Shown here piece by piece: positions 43,949-51,103 of a stretch of 64,000 nt of DNA (positions within the stretch are counted from its first letter, which is position 1; each line of letters begins with the position of its first letter). This DNA comes from Bacillota bacterium (GTDB lineage: Bacteria > Bacillota > UBA4882 > UBA8346), in the NCBI GenBank assembly GCA_029974635.1, contig JARKQY010000011.1, positions 1 through 64,000 on the forward strand. The letters run 5' to 3'. Position numbers and translations under genes: made by a program. The notes below the pieces were generated by a model. It saw only the letters and a program-made list of their open reading frames with translations, had not been told where the DNA came from and ran no database searches.

Positions 43949-44725
43949 CTAAACGGCAATAGTATTTGCAATACTTAGAAATAAATTACCCGCTGATTCG
44001 ATCTCCGCTAATGAAATTTCATAACCTTCCTTTGAAGTATCGATAATAATAAGCGTTTCTAATCCTTCATAACCACGATGAATACCAATTCCGAGATTTT
44101 CATATTCAATATCGATTAAATCGGTTTCGTTTTTATGAAGTAAAGTCTCAACCGGAGCTTTTATCCGTGGTTCCAAGCCGGCGATCATATCTAAATCGAT
44201 TGGCAATACTTTGACGTCAACTTTTGGGAAACTATTTTGATAGGCCATAATCAATATATTATATATTTCATTTCTTACTTTTTCAGGAATTGCCCCACTC
44301 CCTAAAATGGATTCCTTAAAAGCGGAAATAGAAAATTTATATATGTAATCATGGAGATCTGACAGAAGTTCAATTTGTTTTTTTACAATTTCAATTCCCA
44401 TCCGGGCATTATTAATTTCCTGGCGGTTAAATTTATTATTGATTTCGATCCCAAAAATTTTTACTCCCTGTTCCGTAATGCGATTCCAATCAAAAATACT
44501 TATGGTAATGGCAAAAATCCAAAATCCCGCTAACAACTTTAAGGCAGTAATGCCTAAAAATAATAACGAAGGAGTAAGCAAGGAATATAAATCACTTAAT
44601 TGCGTTACCGACATGGAACATTCTTTTAGCGATGAACCTATTGCAAAAAATGTAATACCTATACCAAACGAAAAGATGAGAATTCTTGGGCCGTATTTTT
44701 TGATCCAATCTTGCAATGAAATCAC
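43949..44725 (-). CDS. Membrane protein with two TM helices and a cytosolic GAF-like domain
   Basis: 258 residues. Two hydrophobic segments (about 14-31 and 53-76) are followed by a helical linker (EINNARMGIEIVKKQIELLS) and an alpha/beta domain ending ETLIIIDTSKEGYEISLAEI, which recalls the close of a GAF domain. Such layouts occur in membrane sensors and in some defence effectors. The GAF call is tentative. The gap upstream (44726-45050) shows no gene. Confidence 0.5.
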   Translation of the reverse strand: MISLQDWIKKYGPRILIFSFGIGITFFAIGSSLKECSMSVTQLSDLYSLLTPSLLFLGITALKLLAGFWIFAITISIFDWNRITEQGVKIFGIEINNKFNRQEINNARMGIEIVKKQIELLSDLHDYIYKFSISAFKESILGSGAIPEKVRNEIYNILIMAYQNSFPKVDVKVLPIDLDMIAGLEPRIKAPVETLLHKNETDLIDIEYENLGIGIHRGYEGLETLIIIDTSKEGYEISLAEIESAGNLFLSIANTIAV

Positions 44726-45050
44726 TTCCGTTTCATGCCGCGACTCAACGTCTTCGGATTGCAGTCACCGCGTTTGGTACATTGATAGTTTAGATTAATT
44801 ATGTTTGTCATAACAATTGGACAAATTTTACCAATTACCTTTTTATTTCAATAAATATCTTACGAAGAAGGAACTATCATCTTGAGAAACCGGAACTGGC
44901 TTAAATCCTGGTTCAGACAGTATTTTTCATCCGGTCCTCATCAATTTATCGTAATCTTATTTTAGCACAGTGAGTTATTTCAATAAAAATATAAAGTATA
45001 CTTGGTATTTTATGCTTGTTTTTTACATAGATCAAGTACAGCGCCATAAA

Positions 45051-45081
45051 AAAACAGGACGGTTATCGCCCTGTTTTTTTT
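45051..45081. terminator. Bidirectional intrinsic terminator
   Basis: AAAACAGG-A-CG-GTTAT-CG-C-CCTGTTTT with A- and T-runs on both sides. It closes the yefM-yoeB unit on the minus strand. Confidence 0.85.
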
Positions 45082-45088
45082 ATGCCTT

Positions 45089-45352
45089 TTATTCATAATG
45101 CGTCCACATTCGTAAGACTTTCACAATTTTTTCTTCCTCCAAAACCTGATATACCAATCTGTGCTTAACATTAATACGCCTTGAATACGCCCCTGACAAA
45201 TCGCCTGTGAGTTTTTCATATGATGGCGGGTTTTGATAAGGGTTGCTTTTCAAAATCGCCAATAACTCCAAGGTATTCTCTTTTAAACCGGCATTTTTAA
45301 TTTTAAGGGCATCTTTCTGGGCTTGTTTGGTAAAGAACAATTTATAACTCAT
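45089..45352 (-). CDS. yoeB: YoeB-family mRNA interferase toxin
   Basis: 87 residues, the family's usual size. The catalytic residues known from E. coli YoeB fall in place: E46 (SYEKLTG), R65 (NVKHRLVYQV) and the C-terminal His-Tyr (MWTHYE, residues 85-86). It cleaves mRNA at the ribosomal A site when freed from its antitoxin. The antitoxin gene lies 6 bp upstream. The toxin looks intact. Confidence 0.92.
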   Translation of the reverse strand: MSYKLFFTKQAQKDALKIKNAGLKENTLELLAILKSNPYQNPPSYEKLTGDLSGAYSRRINVKHRLVYQVLEEEKIVKVLRMWTHYE

Positions 45353-45358
45353 TATAAC

Positions 45359-45601
45359 TCACCAGTCAAGCTCCTCCCGGCATTCTGCAACCGGTGTTTT
45401 CATCCCTGCGCGGATCGACTCTCCCATACCGGGAACACTCAATAAATAAAGAGTTTCCTGAATCGCATTCCAATCATTTTCCGATATTAATACCGCATTG
45501 CCTCTTTTTCCAAAAATCTGAATCGGTTCATGGGAAAGATTGGCTTCGTCAATCAATGCATATAGTTTTTCACGGGCATTGGTTGCATTAACGGATTTCA
45601 T
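45359..45601 (-). CDS. yefM: YefM/Phd-family antitoxin
   Basis: 80 residues from ATG 45601, behind GAGGTG. MKSVNATNAREKLYALIDEA and AVLISENDWNAIQETLYLL are the conserved DNA-binding core of YefM; the acidic C-terminus (AECREELDW) is the toxin-wrapping segment. It neutralises the downstream YoeB and represses its own promoter. Confidence 0.92.
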   Translation of the reverse strand: MKSVNATNAREKLYALIDEANLSHEPIQIFGKRGNAVLISENDWNAIQETLYLLSVPGMGESIRAGMKTPVAECREELDW

Positions 45602-45619
45602 GATTTTCACCTCAATCTT

Positions 45620-45648
45620 ATTATAACGTACGTTTTGACGTACGTCAA
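45620..45648 (-). promoter_or_regulatory. yefM-yoeB promoter with two palindromic operators
   Basis: Minus strand: TTGACG (45648-45643), 17 bp, TATAAT (45625-45620). Two palindromes, TGACGTACGTCA (45636-45647) and AACGTACGTT (45625-45634), lie within it with centres 12 bp apart, the same spacing reported for the paired operators of E. coli yefM-yoeB. Confidence 0.8.
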
Positions 45649-45876
45649 TCCTCTTTCAATTCCGCAGCCATCACGGCGTATTGTAGAGCGCCATTTCGGG
45701 TTTTAACTCTCGTGGCCCAGGTCTTGACCGCGGTCAATGGCTCTTACAGCGCCGGCCCATGTTCAAGAAGTACTTGGATTTTTTTGCGCCTTGATTTCCT
45801 TAGTATCAACAACCGTAGAATCAGCGAATACAAAACTAGCCAAGAATAGCAAGATAACAATTGAATCCTGCAAATC

Positions 45877-47103
45877 TTATTGTTCCTGTTCCAAAACCGG
45901 CCTCCCGGCCTCGACCAGCACTTTATTCCCCAACATGAAAAGGCTCTGGACCACCAGCAACAGCCCGGTCCCCATCAGGAGCCATTCGATTTTGACGAAG
46001 TCAGCCACCGGTCCGAACACCAGCATACTCAAGGGCATCATACTGGAGGCGATCATCCCCATCACCCCGAAGATCCTGCCCAAAAAAGCCTCCTCCACCT
46101 TTTGCTGTAATAAAACCGTAGCCGGCGTGTTAAAGACCGGGATTACCAGCCCGATGAAAGCCATGAACCCTAAATAGATCCCAAAAACCGGAACCAACCC
46201 CAGGCCGAAGGTACCCGCTCCTATAATCAAGTTGGATAGGATCATAGTGTGAACCTTGTTTTTAAAACCGCCCCAAACAGCCATGACCATCCCGCCCACC
46301 ATCATCCCGCTGGAAAAGGTAACTTCAATGGCGGTGAGCCGCCACACATCGCTGCCGAAACTGCGGGCCACCTGTAAAGGCGTTAAAAAGGCAGCGGGCG
46401 CGATGAGAATGAAGAAGAAAATATTAAACAGAAAGAAGGTTTTAACGTAATCATGATTTTTGATATACGCCAATCCCTCGCGCAGATCCGCAAAATAGCC
46501 GATGGTTTGTTTCGTTAAAGCTTTGGCGTGGGCCGGCACATTCAAAAACAATGATAAAATCAGCACCGCAATGGCCGCTGTAATCACATCGATCAAGAAG
46601 ATGGTTTCGATGGTGGCCATCGTCAGCAGCACCCCGCTCAGCATCGGCGAAACCAGCATTACCAGTGACTGGATACTGCTGTTGACCGCATTCACTCGGG
46701 TCAGCTTATCCTCGGGTACCAATTGCGGCAGGAAAGCCCCCACCGCCGGGAGCTGAACCGCCGACCCGAACCCCCGGATGACGGACGCCCCAAAAAGCAG
46801 CCAGATTGCATCGTGTCCCGTCCAAAACAGGACTGCTAAAATCAGTGTTGCCGTCGCTATCAATGAGTCGGATAAAATGATCAGCCGTTTACGGTGATAA
46901 CGGTCGGCCCAAACCCCCGCAAAGGGTGAAAGAAAAAAGGTCGGCAGGAAACCGCAGATAATCGCGATGGTCATCATCATGCCGGACTGGGTTGTTAAAG
47001 TAATGTACCAGGTGATGGCGTATTGAACCAGGGTCGAACCAAAGAGCGATACGGTCTGGCTCGTTAGAAAGAGGACGGCGTTCTTTTTCCAATTTGGATT
47101 CAT
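45877..47103 (-). CDS. MFS drug exporter, Mef (macrolide efflux)-like
   Basis: 408 residues, about twelve transmembrane helices, with the MFS motif A loop (FAGVWADRYHRKRLIILSD). Several stretches recall MefA/MefE macrolide exporters: IQSLVMLVSPMLSGVLL, IEVTFSSGMMVGGMVMAVWG and FLGRIFGVMGMIASSMMPLS. It should expel a drug by proton antiport across the cytoplasmic membrane. Its 5' leader encodes a short peptide ending in Arg-Leu-Arg and contains terminator-like hairpins, as expected for macrolide-induced attenuation. The exact substrate is not proven; other MFS_3 exporters share much of this pattern. The gap on its 3' side (45649-45876) holds no convincing gene. Confidence 0.8.
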   Translation of the reverse strand: MNPNWKKNAVLFLTSQTVSLFGSTLVQYAITWYITLTTQSGMMMTIAIICGFLPTFFLSPFAGVWADRYHRKRLIILSDSLIATATLILAVLFWTGHDAIWLLFGASVIRGFGSAVQLPAVGAFLPQLVPEDKLTRVNAVNSSIQSLVMLVSPMLSGVLLTMATIETIFLIDVITAAIAVLILSLFLNVPAHAKALTKQTIGYFADLREGLAYIKNHDYVKTFFLFNIFFFILIAPAAFLTPLQVARSFGSDVWRLTAIEVTFSSGMMVGGMVMAVWGGFKNKVHTMILSNLIIGAGTFGLGLVPVFGIYLGFMAFIGLVIPVFNTPATVLLQQKVEEAFLGRIFGVMGMIASSMMPLSMLVFGPVADFVKIEWLLMGTGLLLVVQSLFMLGNKVLVEAGRPVLEQEQ

Positions 47104-47184
47104 AGTCGATGCTCCTTAATTTAGTTATATATTTCCATTCCTGCCTTACTTTATAGATTTTGCATCTTTTTTAATTAAAACAAT

Positions 47185-47452
47185 AAAAAAACAGATCTCC
47201 GTCCGCTAAAGCAGGCTTTGATCTGCATTTCCACGCTAAAAGGACCCATGAATAGAAGGGATCCCGCCAAAAGCAGCACACGTCCCCTATTCCATCCTGA
47301 TTCGTAAAAATAAGCGCCACAAAAAAGCCCACTTTGGGTGGATGATACTTACCGCTTTTTCATTGTCAGCTTATCTTAAACGAATCGAATACATGGAATT
47401 GTGCCCCCTTAAAATACGATAATAGTATTACATAAAGATCTGAATATTTCAA
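47185..47452 (-). promoter_or_regulatory. Attenuator leader of the Mef-like exporter
   Basis: Minus strand, in order: TTGAAA (47452-47447), 16 bp, TAATAC; AAGGGGG; the peptide MYSIRLR (47394-47371); a second mini-frame MKKR (47363-47349); a hairpin with AAAAAGC/GCTTTTTT outer and CCAC/GTGG inner pairs (about 47360-47322); then a second terminator hairpin CAGATC/GATCTG followed by seven T (47225-47185). Drug-stalled ribosomes on the leader peptide would be expected to alter pairing and let RNA polymerase pass. Confidence 0.7.
47371..47394 (-). CDS. Leader peptide MYSIRLR
   Basis: Seven codons and TAA, with AAGGGGG 9 nt before the ATG. The end RLR matches the Arg-X-Arg (+X+) macrolide arrest motif of ErmDL-type peptides and the MRLR ending of the leader described for mefE/mel. 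Its job would be drug-dependent ribosome stalling rather than making a product. Confidence 0.7.
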   Translation of the reverse strand: MYSIRLR

Positions 47453-47549
47453 GTGGGAATTTTTGAAGCGCTCATCCCCAATCATCTTTACCGCCAAGCA
47501 GTCTTCACCCTTGCCTCCACCGCCGCCGGCTTTCCGGAAAGAGCAAAGC

Positions 47550-48008
47550 TTAAAGCAGCTCAATGATCTCCGGCGTCAATTGGCCGTTATCCATCCTGAT
47601 CCGGGCGACCGTGACCCGCAGCCGGAATCTTCTCGGGCCGGCGCTTCCCGGATTCACATACAAAATCCGATCATTGACGTATACCTTTGCTTGATGAGAG
47701 TGCCCAAAGACGACCGCGTCCAAAGGTTCTGGAGGTTTTTCAAAGTCTTTGAGATTATGGATGATTAAAAACCGGCGCCTCCCTATCTCCAAGGCACGGC
47801 TGACGGGGAGCTCCCCACTCCAAGCATCGCCATCGCAATTTCCCCGCACCGCGACTACCGGCGCGATCTTTTCAAACTCCTGTAAGACTTCCATACTCCC
47901 GATATCTCCGCCATGGAATATTACGTCCGTTCCTTTAAAGGCTTCCAGCGCTTCCTTACGAACCACCCCATGGGTATCGGAAATAACCCCGATCAGCAAG
48001 CCGGCCAA
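47550..48008 (-). CDS. YfcE/MJ0936-type metallophosphodiesterase
   Basis: 152 residues from TTG 48008, which has AAGGGG 8 nt upstream; a longer frame from 48035 has none. All metal-binding motifs are present: ISDTHG, HGGDIG, RGNCD, IHNL and GHSHQA, closing with NPGSAGPRRF. This small calcineurin-like family hydrolyses phosphodiester bonds in model substrates; the natural substrate is uncertain. It probably stands alone, upstream of the drug-efflux leader. Confidence 0.85.
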   Translation of the reverse strand: MAGLLIGVISDTHGVVRKEALEAFKGTDVIFHGGDIGSMEVLQEFEKIAPVVAVRGNCDGDAWSGELPVSRALEIGRRRFLIIHNLKDFEKPPEPLDAVVFGHSHQAKVYVNDRILYVNPGSAGPRRFRLRVTVARIRMDNGQLTPEIIELL

Positions 48009-48083
48009 GGCGCCTTCCCCTTTCTCGCTCCACAAATTGAAGAAAATTAGCTATAATCATCAAAACCGCGCAGCTAGCCTCAG

Positions 48084-48599
48084 CTAGAGCAACGCATCGA
48101 ACAAAGCGGCGTCCTCGACTGATAAGCCCTTGAATACCAGGGATTGAGCCGCATCACCCTTTTGATAAATCTGATACTGATCGATTTCATAATGATCAAA
48201 ACCATAGACCATGATCTTCGCTTGCTTTTGATCAATCATCCAGTATTCCTTGACCCCCGCTAATCTATAAGTATTCAATTTATCAATCATGTCTTTACTC
48301 CGTGTGCTATCCGCCAAAATTTCAACCACCAGCGTCGGAGTGCCCATATACTTCCCTTTCTCCGTAACATTGTTCTCCAAATCACAGGCTACCAGCAGAT
48401 CCGGCTGCATCACATCAGGTTCCGCCAGATCCTTCTTTTTAAAATGCACATCAAAAGGGGCCAAAAATACCCGGCATTTTTTGCCTTTGAAGTATTCGTT
48501 GAAAATCAAGTATAATGTACGATATCTTCGTGTTTTATGTGCGACACTATTAATGATTTTGTCCGCAACTGCTTTATTAGGTTTTCCTGGCGCGCACAA
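48084..48599 (-). CDS. Uma2-family (DUF820) nuclease-like protein, N-terminus lost
   Basis: 171 codons. From KGKKCRVFLAPFDVHF on it matches the Uma2 family, including MQPDLLVACD and TPTLVVEILADSTRSKD, a PD-(D/E)XK-like core, and LAGVKEYWMID. The usual first 50 residues, which include the YELIDG segment, are missing; in their place the frame overlaps the end of the methyltransferase gene. There is no good Shine-Dalgarno. It is probably a 5'-truncated gene. Uma2 genes are very abundant and of uncertain role. Confidence 0.65.
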   Translation of the reverse strand: MCAPGKPNKAVADKIINSVAHKTRRYRTLYLIFNEYFKGKKCRVFLAPFDVHFKKKDLAEPDVMQPDLLVACDLENNVTEKGKYMGTPTLVVEILADSTRSKDMIDKLNTYRLAGVKEYWMIDQKQAKIMVYGFDHYEIDQYQIYQKGDAAQSLVFKGLSVEDAALFDALL

Positions 48600-49293
48600 A
48601 TAAAAACTGCGGCCGTTTGGTCAATTTATCGTAAACCTCCGGCTGGACTTTTCTGAATTCCTCCGTCGGCATAGGCTCCGCCAGTTTTTCAATGACAAAG
48701 CCGGCCTCCAATACATCAGCGGTGATTTTACTCAGCGGCCGCCGGTAAAACTGCACCTTGACCTTACCCTGAGGGGTTTCCCATTCATCGTCCAAAAGCT
48801 CGGTTAAAAAATAATTTTCCCTTTGAAAATACGTAAAATCCATAAACGGGTGGTGTACGGAAAAGACCATAACCCCATCCGGTCGAAGTATCCGGTAAAA
48901 TTCACCCATTACGGTGGTCCAGTCTTTCAAGTAATGCAGCGTCAGGGAAGACAGGACAATATCCACGGACCCGTCCCCGATAAAGGGCAGCCCCTCGTTT
49001 AAGTCCGCCCGGATAATTTCCGCGCGGTTGCCAACCCTTCGCCGGGTCATTTCAATCATATTGGGGCTAAAATCAATTCCCGTCACAGCCGCGCCTTGCT
49101 CCAAAAGCCAGCTGGTATACCAGCCCGCCGCACAAGCCGCATCCAACACTTTTTTCCCGCTGACGCCGGGCAGCAGCGCCAATGTTCCCGGCCTTTCATA
49201 GAAAGCATTAAACGGTTTCAGGTCAACGTATTTAAAATAATACTCCGCCATCTCCTGATAGGAATGAAATGATACTAATCTCTCGCCGTTCAT
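48577..49293 (-). CDS. Class I SAM-dependent methyltransferase
   Basis: 238 residues. VLDAACAAGWYTSWLLEQGA is motif I, then VTGIDFSPNMIEMTRRR, IIRADLNEGLPF and SVDIVLSSLTLHYLKDW, the small-molecule methyltransferase (UbiE/Methyltransf_11) pattern. GGAGGTTATACG precedes the ATG. The substrate is unknown. Its end overlaps the truncated Uma2 frame by 23 bp. Confidence 0.85.
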   Translation of the reverse strand: MNGERLVSFHSYQEMAEYYFKYVDLKPFNAFYERPGTLALLPGVSGKKVLDAACAAGWYTSWLLEQGAAVTGIDFSPNMIEMTRRRVGNRAEIIRADLNEGLPFIGDGSVDIVLSSLTLHYLKDWTTVMGEFYRILRPDGVMVFSVHHPFMDFTYFQRENYFLTELLDDEWETPQGKVKVQFYRRPLSKITADVLEAGFVIEKLAEPMPTEEFRKVQPEVYDKLTKRPQFLFVRARKT

Positions 49294-49493
49294 CGTATAA
49301 CCTCCGTTTCTCTTCAGCGAATCACGGAATAACTATACAAGCCATAAGAGCGCCTTCTTTGCAGTCAGCCTCAGCCCCATTATACCAATTTTTTCAAAAG
49401 TTAACAATTAACCGTAATTTCGCGTCTATATTATTTGAAAAATAGTTTGATCCATAGTATAATACTAATACCTGTATAGGGTGGGGGCAGTTT

Positions 49494-49700
49494 ATACCTA
49501 TAGGATTCTGTGCGAGTAACACTTTTTTGTGACATAAAACCACAATATTTTGTACTAGATCCTTTTGTCATATACTAAATATGCTATGAAAACCTATTAG
49601 ATGCACAGACTCATAGGTATCGAAGTCAGCCACTGGTGATCGTGGTTCGAACTGGGATTTGTAAGCCTATACACACATTTTTGGTGTGCCTGGGCTTTTT
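49494..49700 (+). promoter_or_regulatory. Structured 5' leader with terminator ahead of the CadD-like gene
   Basis: A long imperfect inverted repeat ATACCTATAGGA-TTCTGTGC (49494-49513) and GCACAGACTCATAGGTAT (49603-49620) flanks 90 nt that include promoter-like TTGTAC and TATACT. It is followed by a CCAC/GTGG hairpin and then by AAGCC-tata-CACAC / GTGTG-cctg-GGCTT plus TTTTATATT (49663-49700), an intrinsic terminator only 20 nt before the start codon. The GGGTGGGGG stretch upstream may be part of a metal-sensor operator. No known riboswitch class was matched by eye. Confidence 0.55.
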
Positions 49701-49719
49701 ATATTTAGGAGGTCAGTCA

Positions 49720-50409
49720 ATGCTTGGAACGATGATCATCGCCATTGTTTCATTCGCAAGTACAAATATTGATGATATTTTTGTTTTGATGATTTTATAC
49801 TCTCAGGGTAATGAAAAAATGAAAAAACGGGATATTGTCATTGGACAGTATCTTGGTATCGGTATATTAGTGACACTCAGTATTCTAGGTGCATTTGGAT
49901 TACATTTCTTGCCGCGGAAATATATCGGGGCGCTTGGGTTATTGCCGGTTGCTTTAGGTATTAAGTCGTGGGTGGATTACAAAAAAGAAAAAGATGACAC
50001 TGGAACAACGGCCAAAAAAACAGATTCAGACAAACCCGCAGCGGCTGATAAGGGTAAAACGCATCAGAAATACAAGCAACTGATACGAGAGATGAAATCC
50101 CTTTTAGTAAAGGTGATTAAGCCTGAAATATTAAGCGTCATGGCGGTCACTATGGCAAACGGAGCTGATAATATTGGAATATATACGCCAATCTTTAGTA
50201 ATTATTCCATATGGGAACTTATCGTTACCGTTATAATATTCATGGTAATGATTGCGATATGGTGTTTAGCAGGCGACAAATTAGCGAATTACCCTTTAAT
50301 TAAAACCAAAGTACAAAAGTATAAATATATAATAGTACCGGTTGTTTTTGTTAGTCTCGGCATCCTTATTATTCTGGAAAGCGGTATATTGGGTTCAATT
50401 GGAGAATAA
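49720..50409 (+). CDS. cadD: CadD-family cadmium resistance transporter
   Basis: 229 residues from ATG 49720, behind AGGAGG; a longer frame would run through the terminator. About five to six transmembrane helices with the family's SFASTNIDDIFVLMILYSQ at the start and VTMANGADNIGIYTPIFSNY in the second half, related by an internal repeat (NIDD/ADNI). The central loop is Lys-rich and cytosolic. Members confer cadmium (and sometimes zinc or cation) resistance and belong to the LysE superfamily. The gene is convergent with crcB. The actual ion is not proven. Confidence 0.82.
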   Translation: MLGTMIIAIVSFASTNIDDIFVLMILYSQGNEKMKKRDIVIGQYLGIGILVTLSILGAFGLHFLPRKYIGALGLLPVALGIKSWVDYKKEKDDTGTTAKKTDSDKPAAADKGKTHQKYKQLIREMKSLLVKVIKPEILSVMAVTMANGADNIGIYTPIFSNYSIWELIVTVIIFMVMIAIWCLAGDKLANYPLIKTKVQKYKYIIVPVVFVSLGILIILESGILGSIGE

Positions 50410-50438
50410 GCCATCGCAAAGAAAAATATAGCCCAGAA

Positions 50439-50819
50439 TTATAAATCGGCAAAATATCTTATGATGAACTTACCAAGTATTACACCGGCAAGACATGATA
50501 TTACACTTGCAACTACATATCCAGCGCCTAACCAAACCTTGCTTTTTTCAAATAAATTTATTGTTTCCAATGAAAAAGTTGAAAAGGTTGTAAAGCCGCC
50601 GCATATACCTACGGTAAGAAAAAGTAGTAGCTTGGGATTTACAGGCGTTATTTTCACGGAAAATTCGTTGATAATCCCAATAACGAATGAACCGGCAAAG
50701 TTAATCAATAACGTACCGAATGGAAAATTTGCTGCGATCGGGATAAAGGCCAATCCAATCAAATACCTGCCGATTGAGCCGATAAATCCGCCCAAACCTA
50801 CATACAAACACTTGAGCAT
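50439..50819 (-). CDS. crcB: Fluoride channel/exporter CrcB (Fluc)
   Basis: 126 residues from ATG 50819, which has GGAGGGG upstream; the frame start at 50837 would place the Shine-Dalgarno inside the gene. Four transmembrane helices. MLKCLYVGLGGFIGSIGRYL and GICGGFTTFSTFSLE are the conserved Fluc signatures; the latter holds the pore phenylalanines and the central sodium-site region. It works as a dual-topology dimer that lets fluoride out of the cell. Controlled by a fluoride riboswitch directly upstream. Confidence 0.93.
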   Translation of the reverse strand: MLKCLYVGLGGFIGSIGRYLIGLAFIPIAANFPFGTLLINFAGSFVIGIINEFSVKITPVNPKLLLFLTVGICGGFTTFSTFSLETINLFEKSKVWLGAGYVVASVISCLAGVILGKFIIRYFADL

Positions 50820-50845
50820 AACACCCATCCCCTCCATGTCATAAT

Positions 50846-50940
50846 AAAAAAGCCGATGCGTTCTGTAAAATAAAATTTACAGAAGTCATCAGCCCAAAGG
50901 CAATTTGGCATAACTGCAAGGGAGACTTCATTCCCCACTT
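50846..50940 (-). promoter_or_regulatory. Fluoride riboswitch with terminator platform
   Basis: Minus strand: GGGGAATGAAGTCTCCC, then GCAGTTATGCC, then GGGCTGATGACTTCT, the conserved blocks of the crcB motif. The expression platform is explicit: GCTGATG of the aptamer can pair with CATCGGC, around an inner TTCTGTAAA/TTTACAGAA stem, followed by TTTTTT. Fluoride binding would hold GCTGATG in the aptamer and prevent termination. Confidence 0.9.
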
Positions 50941-51103
50941 AACTTTTTCATTATATGATTCACGAAGTATTTTGTCAATACTGGGGGCTCAACCAGCCCG
51001 CCGAACGGATTAAAACCCGCAGCCGCTAACAAATCTTACCGGTTGAAACCGCTATCGAAAAGATTTACGGGTGAAATGACTCTTGGTGATAATTCCGGTT
51101 TTT

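Noticed and set aside
45760-45867. Small secreted peptide after the MFS gene (minus frame with ILLFLASFVFA)
   Set aside because: Signal-like sequence but no Shine-Dalgarno and no proper start; likely chance or a remnant.
47185-47452. T-box riboswitch ahead of the MFS gene
   Set aside because: No T-box consensus (AGGGTGGNACCGCG) is present, whereas a leader peptide with Arg-Leu-Arg and terminators is.
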